This document shows positions 1 through 7,281 of a DNA stretch of 50,158 nucleotides, piece by piece. The stretch covers positions 1 to 50,158 of the forward strand of contig MEUB01000031.1 of the NCBI GenBank assembly GCA_001771535.1, written 5' to 3'. Numbering within the stretch: position 1 is the stretch's first letter; every line of letters starts with the position of its first letter. A program made the translations under genes and the position numbers. The notes under the pieces are model-generated. The model worked only from the letters and a program-made list of their open reading frames with translations, was not told the origin of the DNA and made no database searches. The DNA comes from a candidate division WOR-1 bacterium RIFOXYB2_FULL_37_13. GTDB lineage: Bacteria; Margulisbacteria; WOR-1; XYC2-FULL-46-14; XYC2-FULL-37-10.

Positions 1-257
1 TCATAAGCCGAAGCATGTCCTATTGCTTCAAGGTGATCCCTTAACGGCTTGCCTCCGATGGTTATTCCGTCTTCTATGACAACCTTTGTTTCTGATTCGG
101 TTAAAGAATTTCCCTCAATTGCATTGCTTGTGTATGTTAAGTTAATCTTATAGTATTCTTTAAGTTGGGTTATGACAGAGGGAGGAAAAGGGCGAAAAGA
201 ATCCAATTCATTTTTTAGCTTATCGCATTCTTCTGTTTTGTTTGTAAATTCAAACAT
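1..257 (-). CDS. Fic-family protein, N-terminal part (runs off the window start)
   Basis: Reading the minus strand from the ATG at 257 gives an open frame of about 85 codons to the window edge. It contains TYTSNAIEGNSLT followed by ETKVVIEDGITIGGKPLRDH. The S/T-x-x-x-E-G/N core (SNAIEGN) is the inhibitory helix of N-terminally autoinhibited Fic AMP-transferases, and the ITIGGKP stretch is typical of the family. The catalytic HPFxxGNG motif would lie beyond the window and cannot be checked. Known Fic proteins transfer AMP or similar groups to target hydroxyls. The gene is divergent from the UDP-glucose dehydrogenase gene, and a TATAAT box lies 8 bases before the ATG with no Shine-Dalgarno between them. 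Confidence 0.85.
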   Translation of the reverse strand, partial: MFEFTNKTEECDKLKNELDSFRPFPPSVITQLKEYYKINLTYTSNAIEGNSLTESETKVVIEDGITIGGKPLRDHLEAIGHASAY

Positions 258-265
258 TAATTAAT

Positions 266-274
266 ATTATAGCA
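266..274 (-). promoter_or_regulatory. Extended -10 promoter of the fic gene
   Basis: On the minus strand TGCTATAAT is an extended -10 box. The fic ATG follows after only 8 bases, so transcription should begin about 2-3 bases before the start codon. No ribosome-binding site fits in that space, so the mRNA is probably leaderless. No convincing -35 box is visible. Confidence 0.55.
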
Positions 275-314
275 CGAAGGCGGTAGCAATAAATCGGGAT
301 TTTGATAATAGATA

Positions 315-323
315 TGGTAAAAT
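315..323 (+). promoter_or_regulatory. Probable extended -10 promoter of the UDP-glucose dehydrogenase gene
   Basis: TGGTAAAAT resembles an extended -10 element. It would give a leader of roughly 28 bases containing the GGAGG Shine-Dalgarno at 348-352. No -35 box is seen at normal spacing. It may drive the start of the polysaccharide cluster. Confidence 0.4.
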
Positions 324-358
324 AAAACTAAAGAGCGGAGAAACTTTGGAGGCATTTA

Positions 359-1672
359 ATGAAACTAGCAGTCATCGGCACAGGTTATGTTGGTCTCGTA
401 ACAGGAGCATGCTTTGCAAATCTTGGAAACGATGTAATTTGTGTTGATAAAGACTTAAAACGCCTTGAGACTTTATCAAAAGGTGATGTCCCTTTCTATG
501 AGCCGGGACTTCCCGAGCTTGTTTCAAAAAACCATAAGGCAAAAAGACTTGTTTTTAGCCATGATATTTCATCTGCTGTCCTAAATTCTGAAGTTATTTT
601 TATAGCTGTCGGAACTCCACCCAAATCAAATGGTCAAGCAGATATTTCTGCTGTTATTTCTGTAGCTCAAAGCATTGCAAAAACTTTGAAGTCAAAAAAG
701 AAAAATAAATCAGGGAAATTTAAAGTCATTGTAAATAAAAGTACTGTTCCTGTTGGAATGGGTGACATTGTTACTAAAATTTTAATTGAAAATAAAATAT
801 CTGAAAAAGATTTTTCTGTTGTATCAAACCCTGAATTTTTAAGAGAAGGTTCCGCAATCTCTGACTTTATGAACCCTGATAGGATTGTAGTTGGGGCTTC
901 TAATAACCGTGCTTTCAATTTGATAACAGAGCTTTATAGACCGCTCAATGCTCATGTAATATTTACGTCAGTTAAAAGCGCCGAGCTTATAAAATATGCT
1001 TCAAACGCATTTCTTGCCACGAAAATATCTTTTATAAACGAGATTGCAAATATATGCGAAAGGGTAGGCTCTGATGTTTTGGAAGTTGCAAATGCAATGG
1101 GACTTGATAAGCGCATAGGCAGGCAGTTTCTTAATGCTGGAATTGGGTATGGTGGAAGTTGTTTTCCAAAAGATGTTCTAGCATTAATGCATTTAGCCCG
1201 TGAACAAGGGTATGATCCTCAAATATTGTCTTCAGTTACCGAAGTTAATGATTTTCAATCTGATGCTTTTGTGGGCAAAATTTTGAAGGAATTAAAAAAT
1301 TTAAGAGGGAAACGCATTTCCGTTTTAGGTTTATCATTTAAGCCTGATACGGATGATTTAAGAGAAGCTCCATCACTTAAAGTAATTAATTCTTTGCTTA
1401 AGAAAGGAGCCCAGATAACAGTTTATGATCCGGCTGTTTCTTCTAATTCTAAAAAAGAATTGAAAGAACTATCTTTTGCTGACGGAGTTTATGAAGCAAT
1501 AGACGGGGCTGATGCCATAATTGTTGTTACCGAATGGGCGGAATTTAAAGAAATTGATTTTGATAGAGCAAAAAAACTTGTAAAAGGCAGGATCATTTTT
1601 GATGGCAGAAATATCTATGATCCAAAAAGGGTAAGGGAGTCAGGGTTTAAGTATATAGGTGTTGGGCGGTAG
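359..1672 (+). CDS. ugd: UDP-glucose 6-dehydrogenase
   Basis: This enzyme oxidises UDP-glucose twice with NAD+ to give UDP-glucuronate, a cytosolic precursor of surface polysaccharide. The N-terminal Rossmann motif GTGYVG is at residues 7-12. The catalytic cysteine is C268 in GGSCFPKD, and the helix containing K212 and N216 (IKYASNAFLATK) matches the family active site. The C-terminal UDP-binding domain includes LSFKPDTDDLREAPS. At 437 residues it has the usual length. The ATG has GGAGG six bases upstream. A UDP-glucuronate decarboxylase gene lies about 0.7 kb downstream, so the pair should supply UDP-xylose, with a toxin-antitoxin pair wedged between them. Confidence 0.96.
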   Translation: MKLAVIGTGYVGLVTGACFANLGNDVICVDKDLKRLETLSKGDVPFYEPGLPELVSKNHKAKRLVFSHDISSAVLNSEVIFIAVGTPPKSNGQADISAVISVAQSIAKTLKSKKKNKSGKFKVIVNKSTVPVGMGDIVTKILIENKISEKDFSVVSNPEFLREGSAISDFMNPDRIVVGASNNRAFNLITELYRPLNAHVIFTSVKSAELIKYASNAFLATKISFINEIANICERVGSDVLEVANAMGLDKRIGRQFLNAGIGYGGSCFPKDVLALMHLAREQGYDPQILSSVTEVNDFQSDAFVGKILKELKNLRGKRISVLGLSFKPDTDDLREAPSLKVINSLLKKGAQITVYDPAVSSNSKKELKELSFADGVYEAIDGADAIIVVTEWAEFKEIDFDRAKKLVKGRIIFDGRNIYDPKRVRESGFKYIGVGR

Positions 1673-1691
1673 AGAATTTGTTTTGTTAATG

Positions 1692-1700
1692 TGCTAAAAT
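1692..1700 (+). promoter_or_regulatory. Possible extended -10 promoter of the VapBC-like pair
   Basis: TGCTAAAAT matches the extended -10 pattern seen elsewhere in the window and lies about 30 bases before the antitoxin ATG. There is no clear -35 box. It would let the toxin-antitoxin pair be transcribed separately from the sugar genes. Confidence 0.35.
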
Positions 1701-1730
1701 AATTTAAACAGATAAAAAGGGGTGAAAGCG

Positions 1731-1967
1731 ATGAAAGAGGTTGATAGTAAAATATTAGAAATAATTTCTTATGCTAAAAAACTGTCAGCGCCTAAGCAGG
1801 AAGAAATATTAGATTATGTCAAATGGATATGGTTGAATATTGGTAAAAATAATGGAAAAGATATTAAAAAAGCAATTTTAAAAATTAGAGATATTCAAAT
1901 GAAACATAAAGCGCCAAAAAATTGGGATAGTGTGGAAGTTCTTAGGAAATGGAGGGAAAGCCGTTGA
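1731..1967 (+). CDS. Small helical antitoxin-like protein upstream of a PIN toxin
   Basis: A 78-residue, lysine-rich, predicted mostly helical protein. Residues near EEILDYVKWIW resemble the N-terminal helix of DUF2281-type antitoxins that precede PIN toxins. The C-terminus carries PKNWDSVEVLRKWRE, plausibly the toxin-binding tail. I place the start at the ATG preceded by AGGGGTG with good spacing; an in-frame GTG lies three codons upstream inside that Shine-Dalgarno. Its TGA overlaps the TTG start of the PIN gene (TTGA), so the two are translationally coupled. The antitoxin role comes from context and size, because no classical AbrB or ribbon-helix-helix fold is obvious. Confidence 0.7.
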   Translation: MKEVDSKILEIISYAKKLSAPKQEEILDYVKWIWLNIGKNNGKDIKKAILKIRDIQMKHKAPKNWDSVEVLRKWRESR

Positions 1968-2362
1968 GCGTTCTTGATGCGTCAGTTGTATTGAAGTGGT
2001 TTGTGCAAGAAAATGGCAGTGATAAATCACGGGAAATTCAAAATAAATATCTTGCCGGGTCAATTAAAATTATAGTTCCTGATTTACTCCTTTACGAAAT
2101 TTCAAATGTTTTAAGATATAACAAATCTTTTAGCAAAAAAGAGATAGATGAAATTTTAACCTCTCTTTCAGAGATGGGGATTGAAGTGTTTCCGATAAAT
2201 TATAATTTAATAAAGGATGCGGTAAATCTTGCATATAAGTTTGATATTACTGTATATGATGCGTGTTATGTGGCATTGGCATTAACACTTTCTACAAATC
2301 TTATTACTGCGGATGCAAAACTGCTTAAAAAAGCCGATATTCCTGAAATTGAATTATTATGA
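1964..2362 (+). CDS. PIN-domain ribonuclease toxin (VapC-like)
   Basis: PIN-domain toxins are Mg2+-dependent ribonucleases that cleave tRNA or rRNA when their antitoxin is lost. From a TTG start (132 residues) the acidic residues fall where expected: D5 in [11 protein letters not shown]45 in LYEISN, D99 in [10 protein letters not shown] and D117 in ITADAKL. The TTG has GGAGGG eight bases upstream and overlaps the antitoxin stop. An in-frame ATG five codons earlier lies inside that Shine-Dalgarno and is less likely. The last codons overlap the ATG of the next sugar gene by four bases, so the toxin is embedded in the polysaccharide transcript. Confidence 0.85.
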   Translation: MSVLDASVVLKWFVQENGSDKSREIQNKYLAGSIKIIVPDLLLYEISNVLRYNKSFSKKEIDEILTSLSEMGIEVFPINYNLIKDAVNLAYKFDITVYDACYVALALTLSTNLITADAKLLKKADIPEIELL

Positions 2363-3291
2363 AAATTTTAATCACAGGCGGCGCCGGTTTTATCGCCTCT
2401 CATTTAACTGATCTTTTGTTGCAAGAAGGCCATTTTGTTATTTGTGTTGACAATTTAATTACCGGCTCACTCCATAATATAAAACATCATGAAGGGAATA
2501 AAAGTTTTAAGTTTATAGAACATGATATCTCGTCTCATTTAGATTATAAAGATAAACTTGATTTTGTCCTTCATTTAGCATCTCCCGCAAGTCCTGTCGA
2601 TTATATGGAACTGCCTATTGAAACGCTTGAGGTCGGGTCTCTTGGCACTTTTAACGCTTTGGAGCTTGCCAAAGAAAAGGGAGCGAAATTCTTATTTGCA
2701 TCGACATCTGAAATCTATGGAGATCCTCTGGTTTCTCCTCAAAAAGAAGAATACTTCGGGAATGTCAATTCAATAGGACCTCGAAGTGTTTACGATGAAG
2801 CAAAGCGTTTTGCAGAAGCAACAACCATGGCTTATCGGCGACATTACGGATTGGATACGAGGATTATCAGGATATTTAACACCTATGGACCAAGAATGCG
2901 CAAAAATGACGGGAGAGTTGTCCCTAATTTTATCAATCAGGCTTTAAATGGCAATCCGTTCACAATTTATGGAGATGGCAGGCAGACGAGAAGTTTTTGT
3001 TATGTTTCAGATTTAGTTGATGGAATTTATCGAGCGATGAAATCTGACATTCATACCCCGATTAATCTTGGGAATCCTAATGAGTTTACAATGATTGAAC
3101 TTGCGGAAGTGGTCTCTCGTATTGTTGCGATTCCTCTTGAAATGATTTCAAAACCTCTTCCGGAAGATGATCCCAAGCAACGAAGACCTGATATTTCAAA
3201 AGCAAAAAAAGAATTAGGATGGGAGCCTGTTGTTCAATTAGAGGAAGGCATTTTAAAAACTGTGAAATGGTTTAAGGATAACGGCAAATAA
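2359..3291 (+). CDS. UDP-glucuronate decarboxylase (UDP-xylose synthase)
   Basis: A short-chain dehydrogenase/reductase with the NAD-binding motif GGAGFIAS starting at residue 7, a catalytic T116/Y145/K149 set ([10 protein letters not shown] and [12 protein letters not shown]) and the family signatures [10 protein letters not shown] and [11 protein letters not shown]. These are characteristic of UDP-glucuronate decarboxylases, which make UDP-xylose from UDP-glucuronate using bound NAD+. The 310-residue length is typical of soluble bacterial forms. The ATG overlaps the PIN gene stop (ATGA). With Ugd it makes a two-step UDP-xylose route for the polysaccharide cluster. A related dTDP- or UDP-sugar epimerase activity is a less likely alternative. 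Confidence 0.88.
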   Translation: MKILITGGAGFIASHLTDLLLQEGHFVICVDNLITGSLHNIKHHEGNKSFKFIEHDISSHLDYKDKLDFVLHLASPASPVDYMELPIETLEVGSLGTFNALELAKEKGAKFLFASTSEIYGDPLVSPQKEEYFGNVNSIGPRSVYDEAKRFAEATTMAYRRHYGLDTRIIRIFNTYGPRMRKNDGRVVPNFINQALNGNPFTIYGDGRQTRSFCYVSDLVDGIYRAMKSDIHTPINLGNPNEFTMIELAEVVSRIVAIPLEMISKPLPEDDPKQRRPDISKAKKELGWEPVVQLEEGILKTVKWFKDNGK

Positions 3292-3306
3292 TAAAGTTTT
3301 TGATAC

Positions 3307-3335
3307 TTGACAATATGTACGTAAAAGCGTACAAT
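3307..3335 (+). promoter_or_regulatory. Promoter with embedded operator for the RelBE-like pair
   Basis: TTGACA at 3307-3312 and TACAAT at 3330-3335 are separated by 17 bases, a near-consensus sigma-70 promoter. A perfect inverted repeat TGTACG-TAAAAG-CGTACA at 3316-3333 fills the spacer and overlaps the -10 box. This is the classic place for autorepression by a toxin-antitoxin complex. The repressor identity is inferred from the adjacent Phd/YefM-like gene. Confidence 0.7.
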
Positions 3336-3362
3336 TAGGGATATTATAGGGGGTCTATTTAC

Positions 3363-3641
3363 ATGAAAAACAATAGCGATACATTGTCTGTTACTAAAGC
3401 AAGAGAAGCGTTGCCTTCTTTGGTTCAAAATATAACAAAGTTACACAGCCATTATTTTATTACAAAAAGGGGCAGGGTTGACGCAGTTATAATGGGCATT
3501 GAAGAATTTAACGGATGGGAGGAGACTTTGGACATAATATCCAATAAGGCGGAGCTGAAAACATTGAGAAGCGCTTTGAGTGACTTGAGAAATGGCAGAG
3601 TGAAATCCTTTAAGTCTGTGTTTGGTGAGGATTTGCAATAA
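3363..3641 (+). CDS. Phd/YefM-family antitoxin
   Basis: A 92-residue protein. Its N-terminal VTKAREALPSLVQNI, then HYFITKRGRVDAVIMGIEEFNGWEETLDI, match the Phd/YefM (RelB-type) DNA-binding antitoxin fold: a small sheet-helix dimer domain followed by a toxin-neutralising tail. It is preceded by a run of G residues as ribosome-binding site and by its own strong promoter with an operator-like palindrome. The RelE-like toxin follows six bases downstream. The complex should repress its own promoter. Confidence 0.85.
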   Translation: MKNNSDTLSVTKAREALPSLVQNITKLHSHYFITKRGRVDAVIMGIEEFNGWEETLDIISNKAELKTLRSALSDLRNGRVKSFKSVFGEDLQ

Positions 3642-3647
3642 AAAGCA

Positions 3648-3902
3648 ATGTATAAAGTTTTTCTAACAAATGAAGCCCAAAAAAATATAAAGAAACTGCC
3701 TAAAAATATTGTTGAAAATGTAAAAAATGTTGCAAAAGAAATAGCAAAATCCCCTTATGATTGCGCCAAATCATTAAGAGGAATATTAAAAGGTCAATAT
3801 TCTTATAGAATTGGAGCTTATAGATTGATATATATTATTGCAAGGGAAGAAAAATCTGTTTACATTTTATACATTAGGCATAGAAAAGATGTTTACAGGT
3901 GA
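3648..3902 (+). CDS. RelE/ParE-family toxin
   Basis: An 84-residue basic protein, MYKVFLTNEAQKNIKKLP at the start and SYRIGAYRLIYIIAREEKSVYILYIRHRKDVYR at the end, matching the RelE/ParE fold. The arginines of YRIGAYRLIY and the final RHRKDVY are where RelE-type mRNA interferases bind RNA. The sequence alone does not separate a ribosome-dependent RelE nuclease from a gyrase-targeting ParE. The RHRKDVYR ending favours RelE. It forms an operon with the upstream antitoxin. Confidence 0.85.
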   Translation: MYKVFLTNEAQKNIKKLPKNIVENVKNVAKEIAKSPYDCAKSLRGILKGQYSYRIGAYRLIYIIAREEKSVYILYIRHRKDVYR

Positions 3903-3934
3903 AATGATGCAGACAAAATCGTGGAATATAATAC

Positions 3935-5803
3935 ATGAATAAAAAAGAATTAGAATTTATCTTGCAGGAAGGGGAAGGCTTTAAGCTGGAGTTTAAAGAG
4001 GGGCTTTCTGGTATAGATAAGGATATAGTTGCTTTTGCCAATGCTAATGGTGGGAGAATATTTTTAGGAATTGATGATTCAAAAAAAATCAAAGGAATAA
4101 AGCTTACAAATAAATTAAAGTCTGAAATAATTGATGTTGCTAGACATTGTGATCCATCTATTAATAATTTAAAAATATCTTATTTTGATAACATCGTTGT
4201 TATTGATGTTTCTGCATCTTCAAACAAACCGCATAAATGCTCTTCTGGGTTTTATCTAAGGAAAGATGCGACTTCTCAAAAGATGAGCAGAGATGAAATT
4301 GTTGATTTTGTTTATGATCAAGGAATGCGACAGTTTGATTCTCAAAGCTGTGCCAAATTTAATATGAAAGATTTGGATAAAAATTTTATAAAAGAATATC
4401 TTTCAAGAAGTGAGATTAGCGCAAAAACCTCCATAGAAAATATTCTTTTTAATTTGGGAGTTTATGGGAATAATAAAATAAATAATGCTGGAGTTCTGTT
4501 TTTTTCAAAGGCGCCTAAAAAATATTTTATAAGTGCTTATATTACATGTGCGAGATATTTGGGATTTGAAAAAGTCAATGTTTTGGATAGAGCTGATTTT
4601 GAAGGAAATGTTGTCTATCAAATTGAAGAGGCTTTGAAATTCATTAGAAGGAATACTAGGCTTTCTTACAAGATAAAAGCGCTTGAGAGAGAAGAAATTC
4701 CAGAATATCCAATGGAGGCTTTAAGGGAAGCTATTGTAAATGCCGTAATGCATAGAAATTATTTTGAAAGAGGGGCAAATGTACAGATTGATATTTTTGA
4801 CGATAGGGTTACTATAACCAATGTTGGAGCTTTGATTAAGCCGTTAACTCCTCAAAATCTGGGGGAAATCTCTGTTAGAAGGAACCCTTTAATTGCAGAT
4901 TTGTTTCATCGGATAAATTATGTAGAAAAAATGGGTACAGGACTTAAAAGAATTAAAGATGAAGCAAAAAAACACAACACAAAAGTAAAGGTTGAAGCCG
5001 ATGGCTTTTTTATTGTCACATTTCAAAATAAAAAGCCTTTTGGCGTAGTAAATGTCCCTGTAAATGTCCCTGTAAATGTCCCTGTAAATGTCCCTGTAAA
5101 TGATAGGCAGAAATGGTTTTTAAATTTACTTTTCAAAAATAACAAGGGTATTATTATGAATTTTGCCAAGAATTTTCCTGATATTACAATAAAAACAATA
5201 AAGAGAGACATTGCCTATCTTACAAAAAACAAAATCATTGAATTTGTCGGGGCTCCTAAAACTGGATATTATGCTCTAATGAATGTCCCTGTAAATGTCC
5301 CTGTAAAAGCTCCTCCAAGCGCAATTTTCCTAGATCGAGATGGTGTTATAAATAGAAAAATAGATAATGATTATGTCAAAAAATGGGAGGAGTTTGAGTT
5401 TTTACCTTATGCAATTGCGGCTATTAAGATTTTAAACGAAAAGAAGATCCCTGTTTATATAATAACCAATCAATCAGGAGTCGGTCGCGGTAAAATGACA
5501 GAAAACGATTTGAAAGTTGTCCACGATAAAATGATTTCCGAATTTAAAAGAGCCGGAGTTTATGTTGATGATATTTTTGTATGTACGCACAAGCCCGAAG
5601 ATAAATGCGATTGCAGAAAACCAAAGCCAGGGCTTTTGCTTCAAGCTAAAGCAAAATATCCTCAGATTGATTTTAAAAATTCTTGGGTTATTGGCGATTC
5701 GCAGATTGATATGGAGGCGGGGAAGGCTGTGGGGTGTAGGACTTATTTGCTTGGCAAGAAAAAGAATCTATTTAACGTCATGAAAAATATTTTAAAAAAC
5801 TGA
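3935..5803 (+). CDS. AlbA_2/RecG-like ATPase regulator fused to a GmhB-type HAD phosphatase
   Basis: One uninterrupted 622-residue frame carries two normally separate proteins. Residues 13-125 are an AlbA_2 (Schlafen-like) domain (FKLEFKEG, AFANANGGRIFLGIDD). Residues 255-365 resemble the RecG C-terminal/GHKL ATPase domain (ALREAIVNAVMHRNY, KMGTGLKRI). Residues 372-389 are a VPVN tandem repeat, 390-449 a winged helix and 450-457 a second short VPVN repeat. Residues 462-622 are a complete HAD phosphatase of the GmhB/histidinol-phosphatase type: D467/D469 in FLDRDG, T511 in ITNQSG, a zinc loop C550-H552-C558-C560, and D588/D592 in GDSQIDME. The C-terminal half would remove the 7-phosphate of heptose bisphosphate. 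The joining of regulator and enzyme is unusual. A TATAAT two bases before the ATG looks coincidental. Confidence 0.85.
   Translation: MNKKELEFILQEGEGFKLEFKEGLSGIDKDIVAFANANGGRIFLGIDDSKKIKGIKLTNKLKSEIIDVARHCDPSINNLKISYFDNIVVIDVSASSNKPHKCSSGFYLRKDATSQKMSRDEIVDFVYDQGMRQFDSQSCAKFNMKDLDKNFIKEYLSRSEISAKTSIENILFNLGVYGNNKINNAGVLFFSKAPKKYFISAYITCARYLGFEKVNVLDRADFEGNVVYQIEEALKFIRRNTRLSYKIKALEREEIPEYPMEALREAIVNAVMHRNYFERGANVQIDIFDDRVTITNVGALIKPLTPQNLGEISVRRNPLIADLFHRINYVEKMGTGLKRIKDEAKKHNTKVKVEADGFFIVTFQNKKPFGVVNVPVNVPVNVPVNVPVNDRQKWFLNLLFKNNKGIIMNFAKNFPDITIKTIKRDIAYLTKNKIIEFVGAPKTGYYALMNVPVNVPVKAPPSAIFLDRDGVINRKIDNDYVKKWEEFEFLPYAIAAIKILNEKKIPVYIITNQSGVGRGKMTENDLKVVHDKMISEFKRAGVYVDDIFVCTHKPEDKCDCRKPKPGLLLQAKAKYPQIDFKNSWVIGDSQIDMEAGKAVGCRTYLLGKKKNLFNVMKNILKN
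5048..5102 (+). repeat. Tandem 12-base repeat encoding VPVN
   Basis: Four exact copies of GTAAATGTCCCT plus a 7-base partial copy, in frame within the AlbA-HAD fusion gene. They encode repeated NVPV and probably form a flexible linker between the ATPase-like domain and the winged helix. The copies are identical at the DNA level, so copy number may change by slippage without breaking the frame. Confidence 0.95.
5282..5307 (+). repeat. Second block of the same 12-base repeat
   Basis: AATGTCCCT, one full GTAAATGTCCCT and a trailing GTAAA recur about 180 bases after the first block, exactly at the junction between the winged helix and the HAD phosphatase. The two blocks bracket the winged-helix segment like a cassette. 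Confidence 0.9.
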
Positions 5804-5805
5804 AT

Positions 5806-7242
5806 ATGCAAGCTGCTATTATACGCAACATATTTAAAAACACTTTATCTCTGCTTTTTGGAGGTATAATTTCTCAGCTTTTGGCTTTTATTGCAACTAT
5901 TTATTTGGCTAGAATTTTAGGTCCTACGGATTTTGGGAAAATAAACTTTGCATTAGCAATAGTGCTATATTTCTCTCTTTTTTCTAATTGGGGTCTTTCT
6001 ATTTATGGAACGCGCGGTGTTGCCAGGGAACAGTATATGGCAAGGTATTATGTTGGAGATATTTTGTTTTTAAGAACTGTTTTTTCTGTTTTAAGTTTTT
6101 CTGCTCTTTTATTGTTGGCTTTTTTTCTGAATAAACCAATTGATATAAAATTTCTGGTAATTATTTATGGATTAGGAATATTCCCTTCATCTTTGTTTCT
6201 TGATTGGTTATTTCAGGGTGTTCAAAAAATGAAGAATATTGCATTTGCACGCATTTTAAATTCCTTGGTATACTTGTGCTTAATTTTGTTTTTTATTAAA
6301 AGTTCTAGCCAATTGTTATTTATTCCATGGTTTTACGTTATTGGAAGCCTTTTCGCCTCACTTATTCTTTTTTTGATTTTTATATATAAATTCGGCATGC
6401 CAAAATGGAAGTTTGATCCTTCCTCATGGAAAAGAATTATAAGAAAAGCATTTCCTATGGGTTTATCATTAATAATGATTCAGATATATTACAACATGGA
6501 TATTGTTATGTTGGGTTTCATGAAAGGGGAAAGCGAAGTTGGTTTTTACAGTGCGGCTTATAAAATAATACTTTTTATTTTAATGATTGGGGGAGCTTAC
6601 CATGATTCGGTCTTCCCTGTAATTTCAAGTTTTTTCAAAGAATCTTTAGAGGATTTCAAAAAACTTCAAGAAAAAACATTAAAATTAATGGCATTAATTG
6701 CTCTTCCTTTGATTGTTGGCGGCATGATTTTAGCTGTGCCTATATTAACTTTTGTTTATGATGCATCTTATTTTGTTTCTGTTGGCATTTTCCAGATTTT
6801 AATTTGGGTTGTATTTTTTATATTTTTTAATACCACGTATAGCAGAGGATTATTAACTTGCAATAAAGAAAATGGATACCTTTTAGGCGTTGCATTTGCA
6901 GCTTTTATGAATTTGCTTTTAAATTTTATTTTAATTCCTTTTTGGGGCGCAAAAGGTGCAGCTATAGCAACAGTCTTTTCTGAGTTTTTTGCATTGATTG
7001 TTTTCTATGTCGAATTTAATAAAGTCTGTAAATTAAAATTTATTAACTATTTATTTATTCCTGTGATATCTTGTCTTATAATGGGCATCTTCTTATGGTT
7101 TGGATTAAATATTTTCAACCTTAATTTATTTATATTGATATTTTTAGGAACTATTGTTTATTTTCTTGCTGTTTTTTTGTTGAAGGGAATTACTTTGGAT
7201 GAAGTGAGATCGTTTAGAGATATGATGATTTTAAAAAAGTAA
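5806..7242 (+). CDS. Wzx-type polysaccharide flippase
   Basis: A 478-residue, strongly hydrophobic protein with about 12-14 predicted membrane segments. The N-terminus (NTLSLLFGGIISQLLAF, YLARILGPTDFGKINFA) is characteristic of the polysaccharide biosynthesis/MOP exporter family (PF01943 type). These flip undecaprenyl-linked oligosaccharide units across the inner membrane. The start lies two bases after the preceding stop. With the Wzy-like and sugar phosphotransferase genes further along, it indicates a Wzx/Wzy-dependent pathway. Confidence 0.92.
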   Translation: MQAAIIRNIFKNTLSLLFGGIISQLLAFIATIYLARILGPTDFGKINFALAIVLYFSLFSNWGLSIYGTRGVAREQYMARYYVGDILFLRTVFSVLSFSALLLLAFFLNKPIDIKFLVIIYGLGIFPSSLFLDWLFQGVQKMKNIAFARILNSLVYLCLILFFIKSSSQLLFIPWFYVIGSLFASLILFLIFIYKFGMPKWKFDPSSWKRIIRKAFPMGLSLIMIQIYYNMDIVMLGFMKGESEVGFYSAAYKIILFILMIGGAYHDSVFPVISSFFKESLEDFKKLQEKTLKLMALIALPLIVGGMILAVPILTFVYDASYFVSVGIFQILIWVVFFIFFNTTYSRGLLTCNKENGYLLGVAFAAFMNLLLNFILIPFWGAKGAAIATVFSEFFALIVFYVEFNKVCKLKFINYLFIPVISCLIMGIFLWFGLNIFNLNLFILIFLGTIVYFLAVFLLKGITLDEVRSFRDMMILKK

Positions 7243-7281
7243 TAATTTATGATAAATTTAAGGGCGTAGTAGGAGGAAATG

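Noticed and set aside
3927-3932. TATAAT just before the AlbA-HAD fusion start as a promoter
   Set aside because: Only two bases separate it from the ATG, so transcription would start inside the gene. No TG extension or -35 is present, and the gene can be read from the toxin-antitoxin promoter.
5048-5307. Short tandem repeats that could suggest a CRISPR array
   Set aside because: The units are contiguous 12-mers with no spacers and are in frame within a coding sequence, encoding VPVN.
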